From contig JAUGWO010000138.1 of assembly GCA_049724395.1 (NCBI GenBank), forward strand, positions 1-64,000: 64,000 nt of DNA, given 5' to 3'. How positions within the stretch are numbered: position 1 is the stretch's first letter; every line of letters starts with the position of its first letter. The notes below the pieces were generated by a model. The model saw nothing but the letters and a program-made list of their open reading frames with translations, ran no database searches and was not told the origin of the DNA. Source of the DNA: Spongospora subterranea f. sp. subterranea (taxonomy: Eukaryota > Endomyxa: Phytomyxea > Phytomyxea > Plasmodiophorida). The position numbers and the translations under genes are program-made. Positions 35,112 through 45,810 of the stretch are shown piece after piece.

Positions 35112-36234
35112 CTAACGGGGCGGCTCGTTGCCGGCGGCGCCTGGGCAATAACGGTTCCTCAGGGCGGGTAACTGAGGATAAGACCTAGAGCCTGTTGGGG
35201 TTAGGCCTCCTGTTCAGTCGTGATCCTTGGCTGGGTTACTGACCTCTAGTCACAGATGCCCACCTCTGCGCCTGACCTGGCCTGGCCCCCCAATCCGACA
35301 CCTCGCCCTGAGTGATAGGGGGTGGAAGACTGGGGCAGCCTGAAGGTGTAACTCGGCCCGCGGGGGTCTTGTCCTGGGCTTATGGGCACCACATGGTCTG
35401 ACCCCCACCCAACCCCGTTGGAGCACAAGCCACTCTACGCCAGGGTCCATGAAGCAGTTGACCCATACCTATGACTGCAGAGTGGACCTACACTCTGGCA
35501 ACTGTTATCTTCAATGGTCGAGTTCGACTCACCCGCTTGGTAAACGCGTCTGCTCAACATGCCGCAACCGGCAAGTGATACTTGATTGAATGGGAGATAC
35601 TCAAAATGCAAAAGACACGCTGTGTCACGAACATTGTGCTGAATAGGCTAATCCAGAACAATGCACTGTTCTATCAGGTTTTGATTCATTCTTGTCAACA
35701 CCATTCGCTGTATTGCGATCAATTGTTTTGTTCTAGCAACGGACTGAATACCCTACAGAGTACGGTTAAACGTCGCCAATGAACAGTTTACGGCGTGGGC
35801 TGAAAAACGCATCGAAACCAGTTGCTGTTTTCATTACTTGAAGGATCAAGGAACCACAGCTTCTCATCGCTTGTTTATACAACAAGCCACTGTCATCGTC
35901 TGCATGTAGTGCTCCTGACCATAAACTAAGCTCAACTGCGGAAGCGGCATTCCTTTTAGCACCCTAATCAAGCGCATGGTAGGGAATATGAGAGCGGCAA
36001 GGGGGGACTATGATTTCTTCGGCTCTTCCTTAAACAGATGGGAAATAAGGAAGAGAACCACCCAATTGCCGCTCTCGAACACGTTGTGAACCGTTGCAAC
36101 ATCCCTGACAATTCCGACCAATGCGATCTCTGTCCAGATGCATAGTCAGCATTGCGCTGCTCCTAAAAACAATTGGTACCACAATGCCATTTTTTCCGTA
36201 TAAAAGTCAGCATTTGTTGCAAAACCTTCAAGCA
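35112..36234. other. GC-rich island and downstream intergenic sequence
   Basis: 35140-35480 is clearly richer in G+C than its surroundings, with runs such as CTGGCCCCCCAATC and GGCCCGCGGGGGTC, and no gene. A 7-bp perfect hairpin (CAGAGTG/CACTCTG) lies near 35478-35498. From 35.5 to 36.2 kb nothing is recognised. Confidence 0.4.
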
Positions 36235-36825
36235 TTACGGCGGTATGTTGAAGAGGACACATGTCTCAACACTAGAATATACTATTCGTCTATTCCTGAC
36301 TATTTGCGACGATTCGCAGCTTCGCTTGACAAATGTCGACTTTTGTGCCCCTATTCGCGACTCGGCTTCCTGCCCAGGAAATCCGCTCGATAGTTTTTCT
36401 TGAAGCTCTTGCATGTAAAAGCAGGGATTTTCTTGAACACAGTTTTCAACAAAGTCGTAAACTTCTTGCGGCCATCGAGCAAAGCGCAGACAAGGGACAT
36501 CGTTCACAACTTGCCCTGTATATTCAAATAAAGCATTCCATCGTTTTAAAGTACGCTTGGAAACCCCCATGATAACGGATACATCCTCAATATTGATGTA
36601 CAAATAAAGTGCAGAACAATGCATCGCCACCGCAAATCGGCGCTGAACATCGCTTCGACGCGGATGCTGTAACTTATCACGTAAAAAGAAGGCAAATGGC
36701 ACCACGGAGAAGTGCCAATAGGCATCATTTTGCCTAAAACACAGTCCAGAAGTTGGTAAAATCCCATTCTTTATTGTATTGATCCTCCAGTGAAACCCCA
36801 GTGTTTGAGACCAAGAAAAACTCAA
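36235..36825 (-). pseudogene. Transposase fragment with helix-turn-helix (IS630/Tc1-type)
   Basis: The minus frame contains VSVIMGVSKRTLKRWNALFE, then TGQVV, RWPQEVYDFVENCVQENPCF and YMQELQEKLSSGFPGQ. This is the N-terminal helix-turn-helix and linker found in fungal DDE endonucleases of the IS630/Tc1-mariner group (GVSxRTLxRWxxLFxxTGxVV ... NPCFYxxELQExL). The catalytic DDE part expected downstream (toward 35.6 kb) is not recognisable, so this is a truncated remnant. Confidence 0.7.
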
Positions 36826-38817
36826 GACGCCGTTTTGCTAAACCCTACCTCGAGAGCCCAATTAGCACGGAAGTGACAAAATTTATGAAAGGCAGACTGT
36901 CCTTGGGACGGTACCATGGTAATTTTTATCATACCAACAATGCAATCAAACGCGCCGCGCAATCCTATATGTTTTATTCCTTCTCCCGAAGGGACATCCT
37001 CACCTTTACTTATTGTTTTGAACGTCATGGTCCTAGGTAGATTCTAGACGATAACAGCTGCTCCAGGGCGACACAACGTTCTGTCCGCGCCGCCACCCAG
37101 TGATTGTCGTTTCAGCCAACGTCCCCAGGTTCGTAATCACAACTTCTGTACAGTCTACATCGATCAGGGGTCACTGTATCGTCAACTGTACATCTGATTC
37201 CTTGAGCTAGTGGGAGCAACGTTGCTGAGTTGGACAGGTCCGGAAACGTTTAATGTCATGCATCATCAGTCACGCTCTTATCCAACGTGATTTACTAACG
37301 GCGCGTAATTGCGCGTTTCAATTCATTGTTTAATGAACCGGTTTCATAAGCTTAGCTGCTCTCTGACATCACATCGATAAATCTCACTAACCTGTGGAAA
37401 TGCACTAATGCTTGGTTTGACGTTGTTTCTTCCTGTGGGTCATTGCAGACTGCAGCTCTTTTGATTTGCAGGTCATCCAAGACTGTTAGCTTAACAGGAA
37501 ATACATCAGAAGACTAATTTCAACATCCTGGAACAACACGTATGGCTCCCAGTCTGGATGATAGGGAAGTCATGGAGCGTCCGTGTTGCTCTAGAATATT
37601 CAAGTTTGGATCTTCTGTTGTGTTTCCTATAAGATCAAGTTTTACATTAAATGGCTTGGTATAAACAAAATAGGTATTTGCCTTTCCGCATAGTTTGTTT
37701 TTGATATCTTTGTCCTGCACTCGCCTTCGCGGTCAGCAGGTACTGTACTACAAATCTTTGATCATAAAGAGCATGTTCAGGATGAGCGATTCGTTTGTCA
37801 GTCTCTCTTTGGATCACCCAATTACGTCTGCCAGAAATTCCGAAGTGTAGGATAAGTGAGCAACATTTCCGCGAATCGGCAACTAAATTTTTTTCGCCGA
37901 CATTTCATCGGCGTAGTCGGGTTAGGCAGGGTCCGGCTGATGGATTACGATTCCCCAATCTGACTCAAGATATTTGTCACTTGCACAAAAAAGACTATAA
38001 TCCGATGCTCCAACACGATGGCGCCAATGAAGGGAAAAGGCGTTTGCTATAAGAAGAGATTTTTACTCAATGCCGGGAGTCACTAAGTTCGATAAGCAAT
38101 AAAGCAGCAATGTTCTATAAAACAATAGTTTATAACAACATCCACTAGGAATGTGATGCTTGAATTTATCACAATGAACTGGAACAATGGTCATTATGAT
38201 GATGAAAGCATTTTTTAATATTGCAGTCGACATGGACAGAATATAACAATGGTATGTGCATATCCTTATCATGATTCTGCTGTACAGCAAACCGATGTCG
38301 TCCATGTACAAGAAAATACTGAAGCTACTCAAATGAAACAATCTGAAGCCAACAATAAATACAAAATGTAAAGAGCGAATTTGATCAGCGGTGAAGCAGA
38401 TACAAGCATACACTGACAGCAAATACAGAGCGATGCCGACCTAAACATATCATCATATATAACATTGGTATTGTCAGTTGATACAGCAAAACTCCAAGAA
38501 TCAGTTGTCCATTCGTAGCTAACGAACTTCCGAACAGTCAAAAAACGTGGATAGTGATTCGGGAACCCATCATTACTCAATGATAGATTACAGCATCGCC
38601 AAATCACGTCCTAAATGATGACTGTGTGTGTAGTTTTGAGTTTTGACTATGCGAAGGGTTCTCGCAAACGCCGCCCAGTGACTGAAACGTCCGCAGTCCG
38701 GACAACAGCAACATTATTAGGGATCCTGTGTGATATATTACGGGGGGCTGCCCAGCAATGCGAATTCTAATGTTTTGATTGAATTAATCGATCATGTTTT
38801 CGACGGAATGTTGATAT
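36826..38817. other. AT-richer intergenic stretch
   Basis: Frames at 37520-37720 (minus), 37795-38052 (plus) and 38063-38607 (minus) carry no motif or exon chain. Some may be decayed transposon sequence, given the neighbouring fragment. Confidence 0.35.
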
Positions 38818-39297
38818 TTAGTTACAAGACAATTTTGATTCCAAGGGGAAGCAATAGCGATACAAAGAAGATATATACGGCAATATATCGTTCATAAACA
38901 AACGATATGATCGTGAGATGAAGAATAAGGGTAGAATCACAGTTAACAACCATACCGTCACGATTTGAAGGATGGCGAACCCGAATAATATGACGACCGG
39001 TAATAGGACAAACCCCAATACGGAGAATGCGATCAACGACAGCAGGAAATGCTGGCGAAGCATCTTCAGGAAATATGTTATTGACGGGCGACGGCCTGCC
39101 CTTGGTGATGGATTGTTGATCTTGCGAACATGCTCTGATAATATCTCTGACCGCTGCCTGGCTCGTTCCACCACCGGCTCATGCGAATAAACCCGCTTTG
39201 CTTGACTTGGCTGTGCACCCTCGCCCTGGTATTCTACCTGCTGTGGTGCCTTCATGGAATCCGTTGTGATTGTAAGCGCCGTTGGAACTATGAACAT
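38818..39297 (-). CDS. Small hydrophobic-hairpin membrane protein
   Basis: 159 residues if read from 39297 (MFIVPTALTITTDSMKAPQQ); Met-15 is an alternative start. A basic soluble N-terminal half (VVERARQRSEILSEHVRKIN) is followed by a long hydrophobic block at about residues 88-130 (HFLLSLIAFSVLGFVLLPVV, then ILFGFAILQIVTVWLLTVIL). The block includes a central Pro and could form a hairpin. The end is short and aromatic. The layout resembles hairpin proteins of ER or lipid droplets (promethin/LDAF1, reticulon-like), which is only a resemblance. No introns seen. Confidence 0.5.
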   Translation of the reverse strand: MFIVPTALTITTDSMKAPQQVEYQGEGAQPSQAKRVYSHEPVVERARQRSEILSEHVRKINNPSPRAGRRPSITYFLKMLRQHFLLSLIAFSVLGFVLLPVVILFGFAILQIVTVWLLTVILPLFFISRSYRLFMNDILPYISSLYRYCFPLESKLSCN

Positions 39298-39525
39298 GAG
39301 TCACCACTAGTCAGAGGCATATATTTATATATCAACAGATTCTGGTCAGGCTCAATGCCAGAAGTTATCTCGAATGGTCAACTCTCAGTCGTAGCGACCG
39401 GACATCACTGGTCTCAATCAACAATATTACTGAAAAATATCAAATATTATCTGAACTGTACGCTGATCTAACACGGATGGTCAGCCATACTGCATTTTTG
39501 TGGCATCAGAATTGTTCTAGAATTG
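39298..39525. other. Short spacer
   Basis: Region between the hairpin protein and the 3' end of the WDTC1-type gene. Nothing seen. Confidence 0.4.
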
Positions 39526-41966
39526 TCAACCCTTGCGCACGAGGATCACAGGAGTGGTCCAGAACCAGAAGAGATAAATAAATGCGAATGATACAAACAG
39601 AGGTGGAGAATGGAGGGATTTTAATGGACATCTAACAGTTCGACGTTTTCGAGAAAAAAATAATTGTCTGAGTGAGATTTGAGGCTGACTTCCATGCATG
39701 ATCGCGCGTTGATTAAAGGCAAGATGGTCACGATAATCATATCTGAGAGTCCCAGAATCAGTTCCACGTCCTGTACCAACTGCTGAAAACAGTTGAATGT
39801 GATGGTCAAGCCCACTCGTAGCAACACATGACAAGCCCAGCGTTGGATGTACACGAACGCAATTTAGCCCTTTTCGACGTCAGAAGGATTAACTTTCGGG
39901 ACATTGGACGACATACCCATGTTTTCTGCACCTCCTTCATCGATTGTATTTACGATGACACCACTACCGGCTTCATAAACCCACACTGCATTATACATCA
40001 GCCACATCCAAAAACGTGACATAGAGTCATGTACCAATGCCATCATCGCTGGCGCAACCGACCAAATCCTGGACCGGAGTCATTCAAGGTTGGAGATCTA
40101 AAAACCAATCCTTACACTACTGAGAAATGTTGCTTCTTTGATGCCAGTTTCAAGGTTGGCATGGCCAACGAGACGGGTTTCATAATCAGTTGTGTTGCAA
40201 CTTTCTCGGCAAACTGTTCTTTGCGGCATATTTAAACGTTCACAGGCTACGTTATACTGCTCTCTGAGTTGAGCAGCACGCACATCATGTCCGACATCCT
40301 CCAAGCAATTTACTAATTGCTTCACTGCACATGAATCGTCATCCTCCCTGCGCCATGATGCTTTGATTCGTACAAACACAACAAGAATCAAATGGTCATA
40401 CGTCGAGTGTAGCACTGCTCGTTCGGCATCCCTTACAGCCGCATGAATATCGCCTAACCATCCGCGCTTCTGCAGAGCAGCTGATCTACGAATCAACAGG
40501 GAACGGGAAAGGGTGCTGGTGATATCAGGCCATGATAACGCTGATGAATATAGACGAACTGCTTGATCCCACCGACAATGGATCATCCTAATACAGTCGG
40601 GTTATTGAATGAAATGCTACACGCTGACCATACTCTTCATTCCCCAATTCATAGAATTCGGTGGCATTGTTCTTTTTTGATTGACGATTGGTTATTGTGG
40701 TCACATTCGTGTTATCTGAGTCTTTCAAAGGTTGGCAAAAACACGGAAGAAACGCAACATGTATACCTGAATTAACACCGACATTGAATACGTATGCGTG
40801 GTCTCCATTGTAATTCACAACAACTTGACGACCACATGGACTGAAGCTAATGTGCCTATCAACTGAAGACTTTCGAAAGAAGATACTACCATACCTCGCA
40901 TACGTAACGAACGGCTTATGGCTGCAATGTTTAAAATGAGAAGGCAAAAATTGCTGCACCGGTTTAGAACCACCAATTTCAGTGTTTCCGATAGACTTCA
41001 AAGATAACATTCTGCGGTCGAACAACCTGCCAGCGACATCACTTCCTGTCAACTACAGTGTCCATTGTAGCATTCATATATTCAATCCAATGCAGAAGCA
41101 TACCATAACGTTGGAATCGACAGGAGATACAGATATCGAGGAGAATCCCCAGTTTATCGGGTCACTCCCTCGACCATCAATCAAAATGTTTGAAGTTGTA
41201 CAGTCGGCTCCAGTGTCACACCGACAAGTAGTTGGACAGCGAAGATCCCATTGGCGAACGGTAGCATCCTATAAAACAAATCAGTGTTAACGTTGAAAAA
41301 AAAGGCGACAATTCTACCTCGGAGGCAGACCAAAAAACATCCGATGGCCGATCGGGAGACTGTTCAATCTCCATTACAGAATCGTTGTGACAAAAAAATT
41401 TTAGTCGAGCATCGGGAGAACCAGCAGAGCTGACACACACACCGCCATCTTTGGCTCCAGTTGCTGCGAAAAGTTAGTTCCAGGAAACTGCAAAAGGTTG
41501 CGCATACCAAATCGCGCGAGTTCTTTGTCGCAATTCAAAAAACGAATTCCAAAAATATTGGATTGATGCGGCTGGACAAAACTGATTTTCCATAGCTAAA
41601 CCAAGCAGATACGGATTTACCGTGGGTATCACTTGACGCCGTTTTAACTGATGATCGCTGTCGAGCGTCCATACGCGGATGGTGCAATCGTCAGATACGG
41701 AACCCAGAGCTAAACCCCCGTCGGGGCTCCAGCAAATTCTATTGACACAGCCTATGGATGTCAGATACATAACGTTCTGCAATTTTGCAAGAATGTGTAC
41801 CTGTGTGATGATGATTGATGCGATCCTGCACGGAAACCGGTACTGGCCTCAATCGGAACAGTAACGCTCTATGGGAACGAAGGAGACGCGCCGACCGCTG
41901 AGGACTATAGGTCGACGAACACAGGTTGTCTGCACGATGCATCAAATCATGACGATTTGCGTTCAT
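39526..41966 (-). CDS. WDTC1: WD40-TPR protein, WDTC1/ADIPOSE type (CUL4 adaptor)
   Basis: Many exons with introns of about 43-51 nt join in frame: 41843-41801 (43 nt), 41620-41572 (49), 41507-41464 (44), 41316-41268 (49), 41103-41053 (51), and others. The product starts MNANRHDLMHRADNL, then has WD repeats (IGCVNRICWSPDGGLALGSV, SDDCTIRVW, PHQSNIFGIRFLNCDKELAR, FATGAKDGGVCV, DVFWSASEDATVRQWDLR), a TPR region (ELGNEEYGQ, RWDQAVRLYSSALSWPD, WLGDIHAAVRDAERAVLHS) and closing WD repeats (GHANLETGIKEATFLSS, LVGCASDDGIVWVYEAGSG, LNCVRVHPTLGLSCVATSGL). The order WD-TPR-WD is that of WDTC1, a DDB1-CUL4 substrate adaptor. The last 60 residues, ending in a hydrophobic stretch, are uncertain. Confidence 0.88.
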
Positions 41967-42601
41967 GACGTCGATTATGGGGTTTGGCTTAAGCTATAGC
42001 AGTATAATGCAGTCATGACAGAAGTGCGCAGTAAAACAGACGACTTGCGTGTGATGTTGCATCAGAGGCCGCTGCGCCGTCAATTGGGGACCACTGGCCC
42101 CATCGTTGACGCGGAATCCCTTCTTGTACTACAGTACACACATTACGAACATTCATCACTTTCCACTCGTCTGCACCGAGCAACCAGTGGTCCCCTGAAA
42201 ACCTAATTCCATTAGGCTAATTTCGTCGGTCGCAATTGCGGTTTTTCGATCCCTATTGGGTTTATTCATAGTATCTGATGTAGGTTCAAAACCCTTTATT
42301 CACAGGATTTGCATTCGTACAGTCTAATCTGTGTACAATGAATTTTTCTTGCACTAAAATCAGTATTGGGGATATTCTGAATGCACTTGCTTCGTGCGTT
42401 GAACCATATCGTACGGTTTTGATTACGCAGCGTTTGGCCGTTTTCGTTGTCTCCGTGTAGAATCTAAATGCTTTTATTCATAACAACTGCATGGAATCGA
42501 GCTGAATTTTTGATCTGCAGCTAAAATTTCCAGTGACACAATTGAAACACTTTTGCAATTTTCAACAAAGTTTAACAATATATTCAGGCATCTTTCGCAG
42601 A
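41967..42601. other. Intergenic, 5' of WDTC1 and 3' of RPN13
   Basis: A 63-codon plus frame at 42015-42206 has no motif. Nothing else seen. Confidence 0.4.
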
Positions 42602-43636
42602 TCATGACCGGTTATTAGCATTGCGCAATAAAGCTTGTAATAAGGCGTCAACTCCAATGTCATCGCCTACAGGAAGGCCGAGCTGGCGTAGAAGAGTCTG
42701 CCCCTGGCCGCTGTTGATGGCAGCTGTAAGCCTTTGTAGAGTCTGTTGCAGCTGAGGACTTCGGAGTTGCGAGTACAGAGCTTCTCGTGTCCGTTCACCC
42801 TGGAACACACATTCAGAATTGTGCAGCCAGGTGGTACAGCTGGTCGGTACCTCTGGAAGGTCGGGTAAAACAGCAGATACCAGGTCTGGATCGGATTGTA
42901 GAAGAGGGATCACACGGTCGGGATTCAAAACCTCGGCCAAGTTTTGTACTGGAGCTCTAGTCGCAGCCTGAGCGGGAGCATTTCCAGTTAGCAATGCCAA
43001 TAGCTGCGACTGATCTAAACCGCCGCTGGTTGGCTGATTCGGACGGTTAACGGAACTGGAATCTAATCAGGTAAATTACTTTCAGGGCATTCAACTCTGT
43101 TGATAACAAGAAATACTTTGAGTTCCAGCGGCGCGGTTGAGATGAGATCGGAATTTCTCAATGAGCGCCGCATCGTTTTCAACCTTTGGCTCCTGGAGCC
43201 AATAAAAGTGTTTTCGTGATGGATCCGAGGGAAAGTTAACGAAAATGACCCGCCCTTTAGTTCAGCGAACTGAATAAATTGAAATAATCAGAGAAAACGG
43301 TTTCCAAAGTATACCATCGGTGCATTCAGGAATGATCTCGATTGTAGCTTCGCCCGGCATCACAATGTAATCTTCTTGCACGTCATCTGAATTTCTCAGT
43401 TTCCATTGGAAGTGTAGCAAACCATCCCGTTCTGATCACTATATCTTAGACGAGATCCTAGTGGCATCGTGATACTGTTTACCAATGAGAACCAGTTTCC
43501 CCTTTCTGCTGTCAGCAGTAATCGTGCTCCCTTGCTGAGTCAAGATGCCCGCTCGGCATGACACCAGTCCTTCATTGGAAGATGCACCGGGATTTTGGGT
43601 ACCAGCAAGAAGCGATTGAAGTTGTTCCAGCTCCAT
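42602..43636 (-). CDS. RPN13: Proteasomal ubiquitin receptor Rpn13/ADRM1
   Basis: Exon 1 starts MELEQLQSLLAGTQNPG at 43636. The Pru domain follows across introns of 51 and 60 nt: LVSCRAGILTQQGSTITADS, RKGKLVLIERDGLLHFQWKL, DDVQEDYIVMPGEATIEII, PECTDGRVIFVNFPSD and RKHFYWLQEPK. This domain binds ubiquitin and Rpn2. The C-terminal half is the DEUBAD domain that binds the deubiquitinase UCH37: LAEVLNPDRVIPLLQSDPDL, then across a 51-nt (3n) intron to TREALYSQLRSPQLQQTLQR and INSGQGQTLLRQLGLP, ending NNRS. S. cerevisiae Rpn13 lacks the DEUBAD; its presence here fits a less reduced fungus. Acts at the 19S regulatory particle. Confidence 0.92.
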
Positions 43637-45012
43637 TTTGCTTTCAAGATTTCACAACAGAAATGCTGAGAGCGGATCTGGTCTGGAGAAAAAGAATTCT
43701 GAGACCGAAGGAGTGATTAAGTAAAGTGCGGATGACGGGATCAGGGCCACGCCACAGTCAATACAAGTTACAGACAAAAAATACACCATGGAGGCTGCGC
43801 TACCAAACGACCTGGTTTGTTCCTCAACGTCGACAAATACCCGTCGAAATTCACTGAGCTGTTTTGCTCAATGGTGGCGACATTGGGCACGGTCTTCCTT
43901 GCCTTGATCTAGACAATGTGATTTTTTTCTATATCGATTTGGATTTCGGGTTTTTTCAGAACGACCGACGTTCCATTGCTTTGAACATCTGATGCATCGT
44001 GGAGTTTACTGCATCATGCGTCGGCAATGAAAAGGGATCGTTCGCAGGGCAAGATAGTCCAACCGACTGTCCGAGCGCGATGAGAAAAACGGTGGCTTTC
44101 CAATACACATGTTGCCAAGGTTCCTTGATACTGTCGAGTGCGATGCTGCAATGTAGGGATTGCGATGAACACCAAAGGCACGTCGCCATCGCTTTGGCTA
44201 ATACATGCATCTCAAGCTGATGATGAAGACTCATATGGGACTATTACGATTTTGTGCAAATTCAAGAGCGATTTGCAATTCATAGTCTCTAGATCTAACG
44301 GGTGGGTAGGTAAAGAGTACGAGGTCAATGCAGCATTTTTCCATAATCAGTGCCATCAGACTTTATTATATTTACAGATTGGTAGGCCAGATTGATGTTC
44401 AAGATGTTGATCTTTAGTCGGTGTCGCCGACCTTTGAGAAATAAGCAACGATCAATGAAATCATCCTTTCCGACATGTCACTTTCTCGACTTAGCGATGA
44501 TTTCGGAATTCGAAGTTTAACTCAAATTTGAAATTCTTCGATTTGATTTTCAGCAATAAGTATGAAACCTGTCTTCTCTCTCACAAATGTCGAGCATTTC
44601 AAGACTCGTATTGTAGACATCCGGATCAACGATTCACGAGACGCATCACGAAACTCAAGAGCTACGTGCATACAAGTTTCCAATACCCTGGGTCACGTGG
44701 ACGACTCAAGCTTGCCCAATAACTAGTCGAAAATAAGAATGAACGAGATATCCCGTCTAATGGTCGTGTCCGGTGGCCATTCAAATAATACAGATATCAT
44801 ACCCTAAGTATGATCATAAGTGCAGAACTTAGATGCTGGGTCGGGTCTGCTGGTACTGATCTTTGTTTTTTCTGGCAATTTCGCGGTTCTTTGACTGCTT
44901 CGGATGCGATCTCGGGAAGAGCAATGGGAGCTGATAAGTCAGATAGCAAAACACATCAACCCACATGCAAGACCATTTGAAGAGCTGTTTAGCGCAACTC
45001 TGAATTGGTTCA
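43637..45012. other. Intergenic with ambiguous short frames
   Basis: Plus frames at 43789-43911 and 43999-44220 and a 92-codon minus frame at 44234-43956 (MSLHHQLEMHVLAKAMATCL) overlap one another. None has a motif, so no gene is called. Confidence 0.35.
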
Positions 45013-45810
45013 ATGTGGCGACGTCTGAGCCTCCATGTCAGAAAGTTGAAGTCCAAACGTGACAAAACACAGCAACAGGCATTAAAGGCACACAAGACGA
45101 GTAAAATGGTGCCATGTGGCAACTGTTGGCCTGTCTGCCCAGTAGTAATCCACATATTTTTGACTGCGGGGGGGATTTGGCTTGGCATTTCACGCGCTGT
45201 TGACACGTTGAGGTTAGCTCGTTGGCCAGTACGCGACAGTATCCAAAGTGCGCCGCGGACTTTCCAAAAGGCCGATCGCCATTTTAGTGGTTGTCGATTG
45301 TCATCCACTTGTGTATTTTGTGTCCTTGTACATTTCGTGCCCATGTTTCTGGGGCGGGACGTCCGGCAGCAGCAGCAAGACCAGGCACCACAGAAAGCCG
45401 CTGGGATGATGATCCCTGAATGCAGGAGGAATCAGATCATCGCCGCGCGCAATCGATTATCGGTTTCGGTTCCGGCGTACAGACACATTCCATCGCCGCC
45501 GGCGTCGAAACCTGTTCGTCCCGGGTGCTCGCCACCGCATCTTCGAATACCAGAGCCATCGTCGGAGCTGTCCAGCTGCTGTCTATCTAGGTCTATGACC
45601 AATCTCACCAGCGGTTCACTACCTGTCGCCCTAAACCTCCTAGATCTACAAGATTCTCACACGCCGGATCCGAGAGATTCGTCATCCACTATTATATCGC
45701 AGCTCCGTATGCATCTACAGATATCAAGTCCGAGGGAGTCTAGGCCGGAGACGCCCATCGGCGACCAGACGTTCGTCTTCGATTTCGAGCCTGACACCGC
45801 CTCTATATAG
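45013..45810 (+). CDS. Possible membrane protein with disordered tail
   Basis: 265 codons without introns. An N-terminal basic stretch with KLKSKRDKTQQQALKAHKTS is followed by two hydrophobic segments (VVIHIFLTAGGIWLGI; SSTCVFCVLVHFVPMFL), then a Pro/Ser-rich region (SPPASKPVRPGCSPPHLRIP) and an acidic end TFVFDFEPDTASI. The start ATG is uncertain. A 171-codon frame overlaps on the minus strand (45344-44829); the plus frame is favoured because of its length and its composed C-terminal tail. No family recognised. Confidence 0.45.
   Translation: MWRRLSLHVRKLKSKRDKTQQQALKAHKTSKMVPCGNCWPVCPVVIHIFLTAGGIWLGISRAVDTLRLARWPVRDSIQSAPRTFQKADRHFSGCRLSSTCVFCVLVHFVPMFLGRDVRQQQQDQAPQKAAGMMIPECRRNQIIAARNRLSVSVPAYRHIPSPPASKPVRPGCSPPHLRIPEPSSELSSCCLSRSMTNLTSGSLPVALNLLDLQDSHTPDPRDSSSTIISQLRMHLQISSPRESRPETPIGDQTFVFDFEPDTASI

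Noticed and set aside
39870-39930. A frameshift in WDTC1 between the last two WD blocks
   Set aside because: A 47-nt intron GTATGT...CTGACG...GAAAAG restores the frame and the family sequence.
44829-45344. Minus-strand 171-codon frame as a gene
   Set aside because: It overlaps a longer plus frame with a better composed C-terminal tail and two hydrophobic segments; neither is certain.
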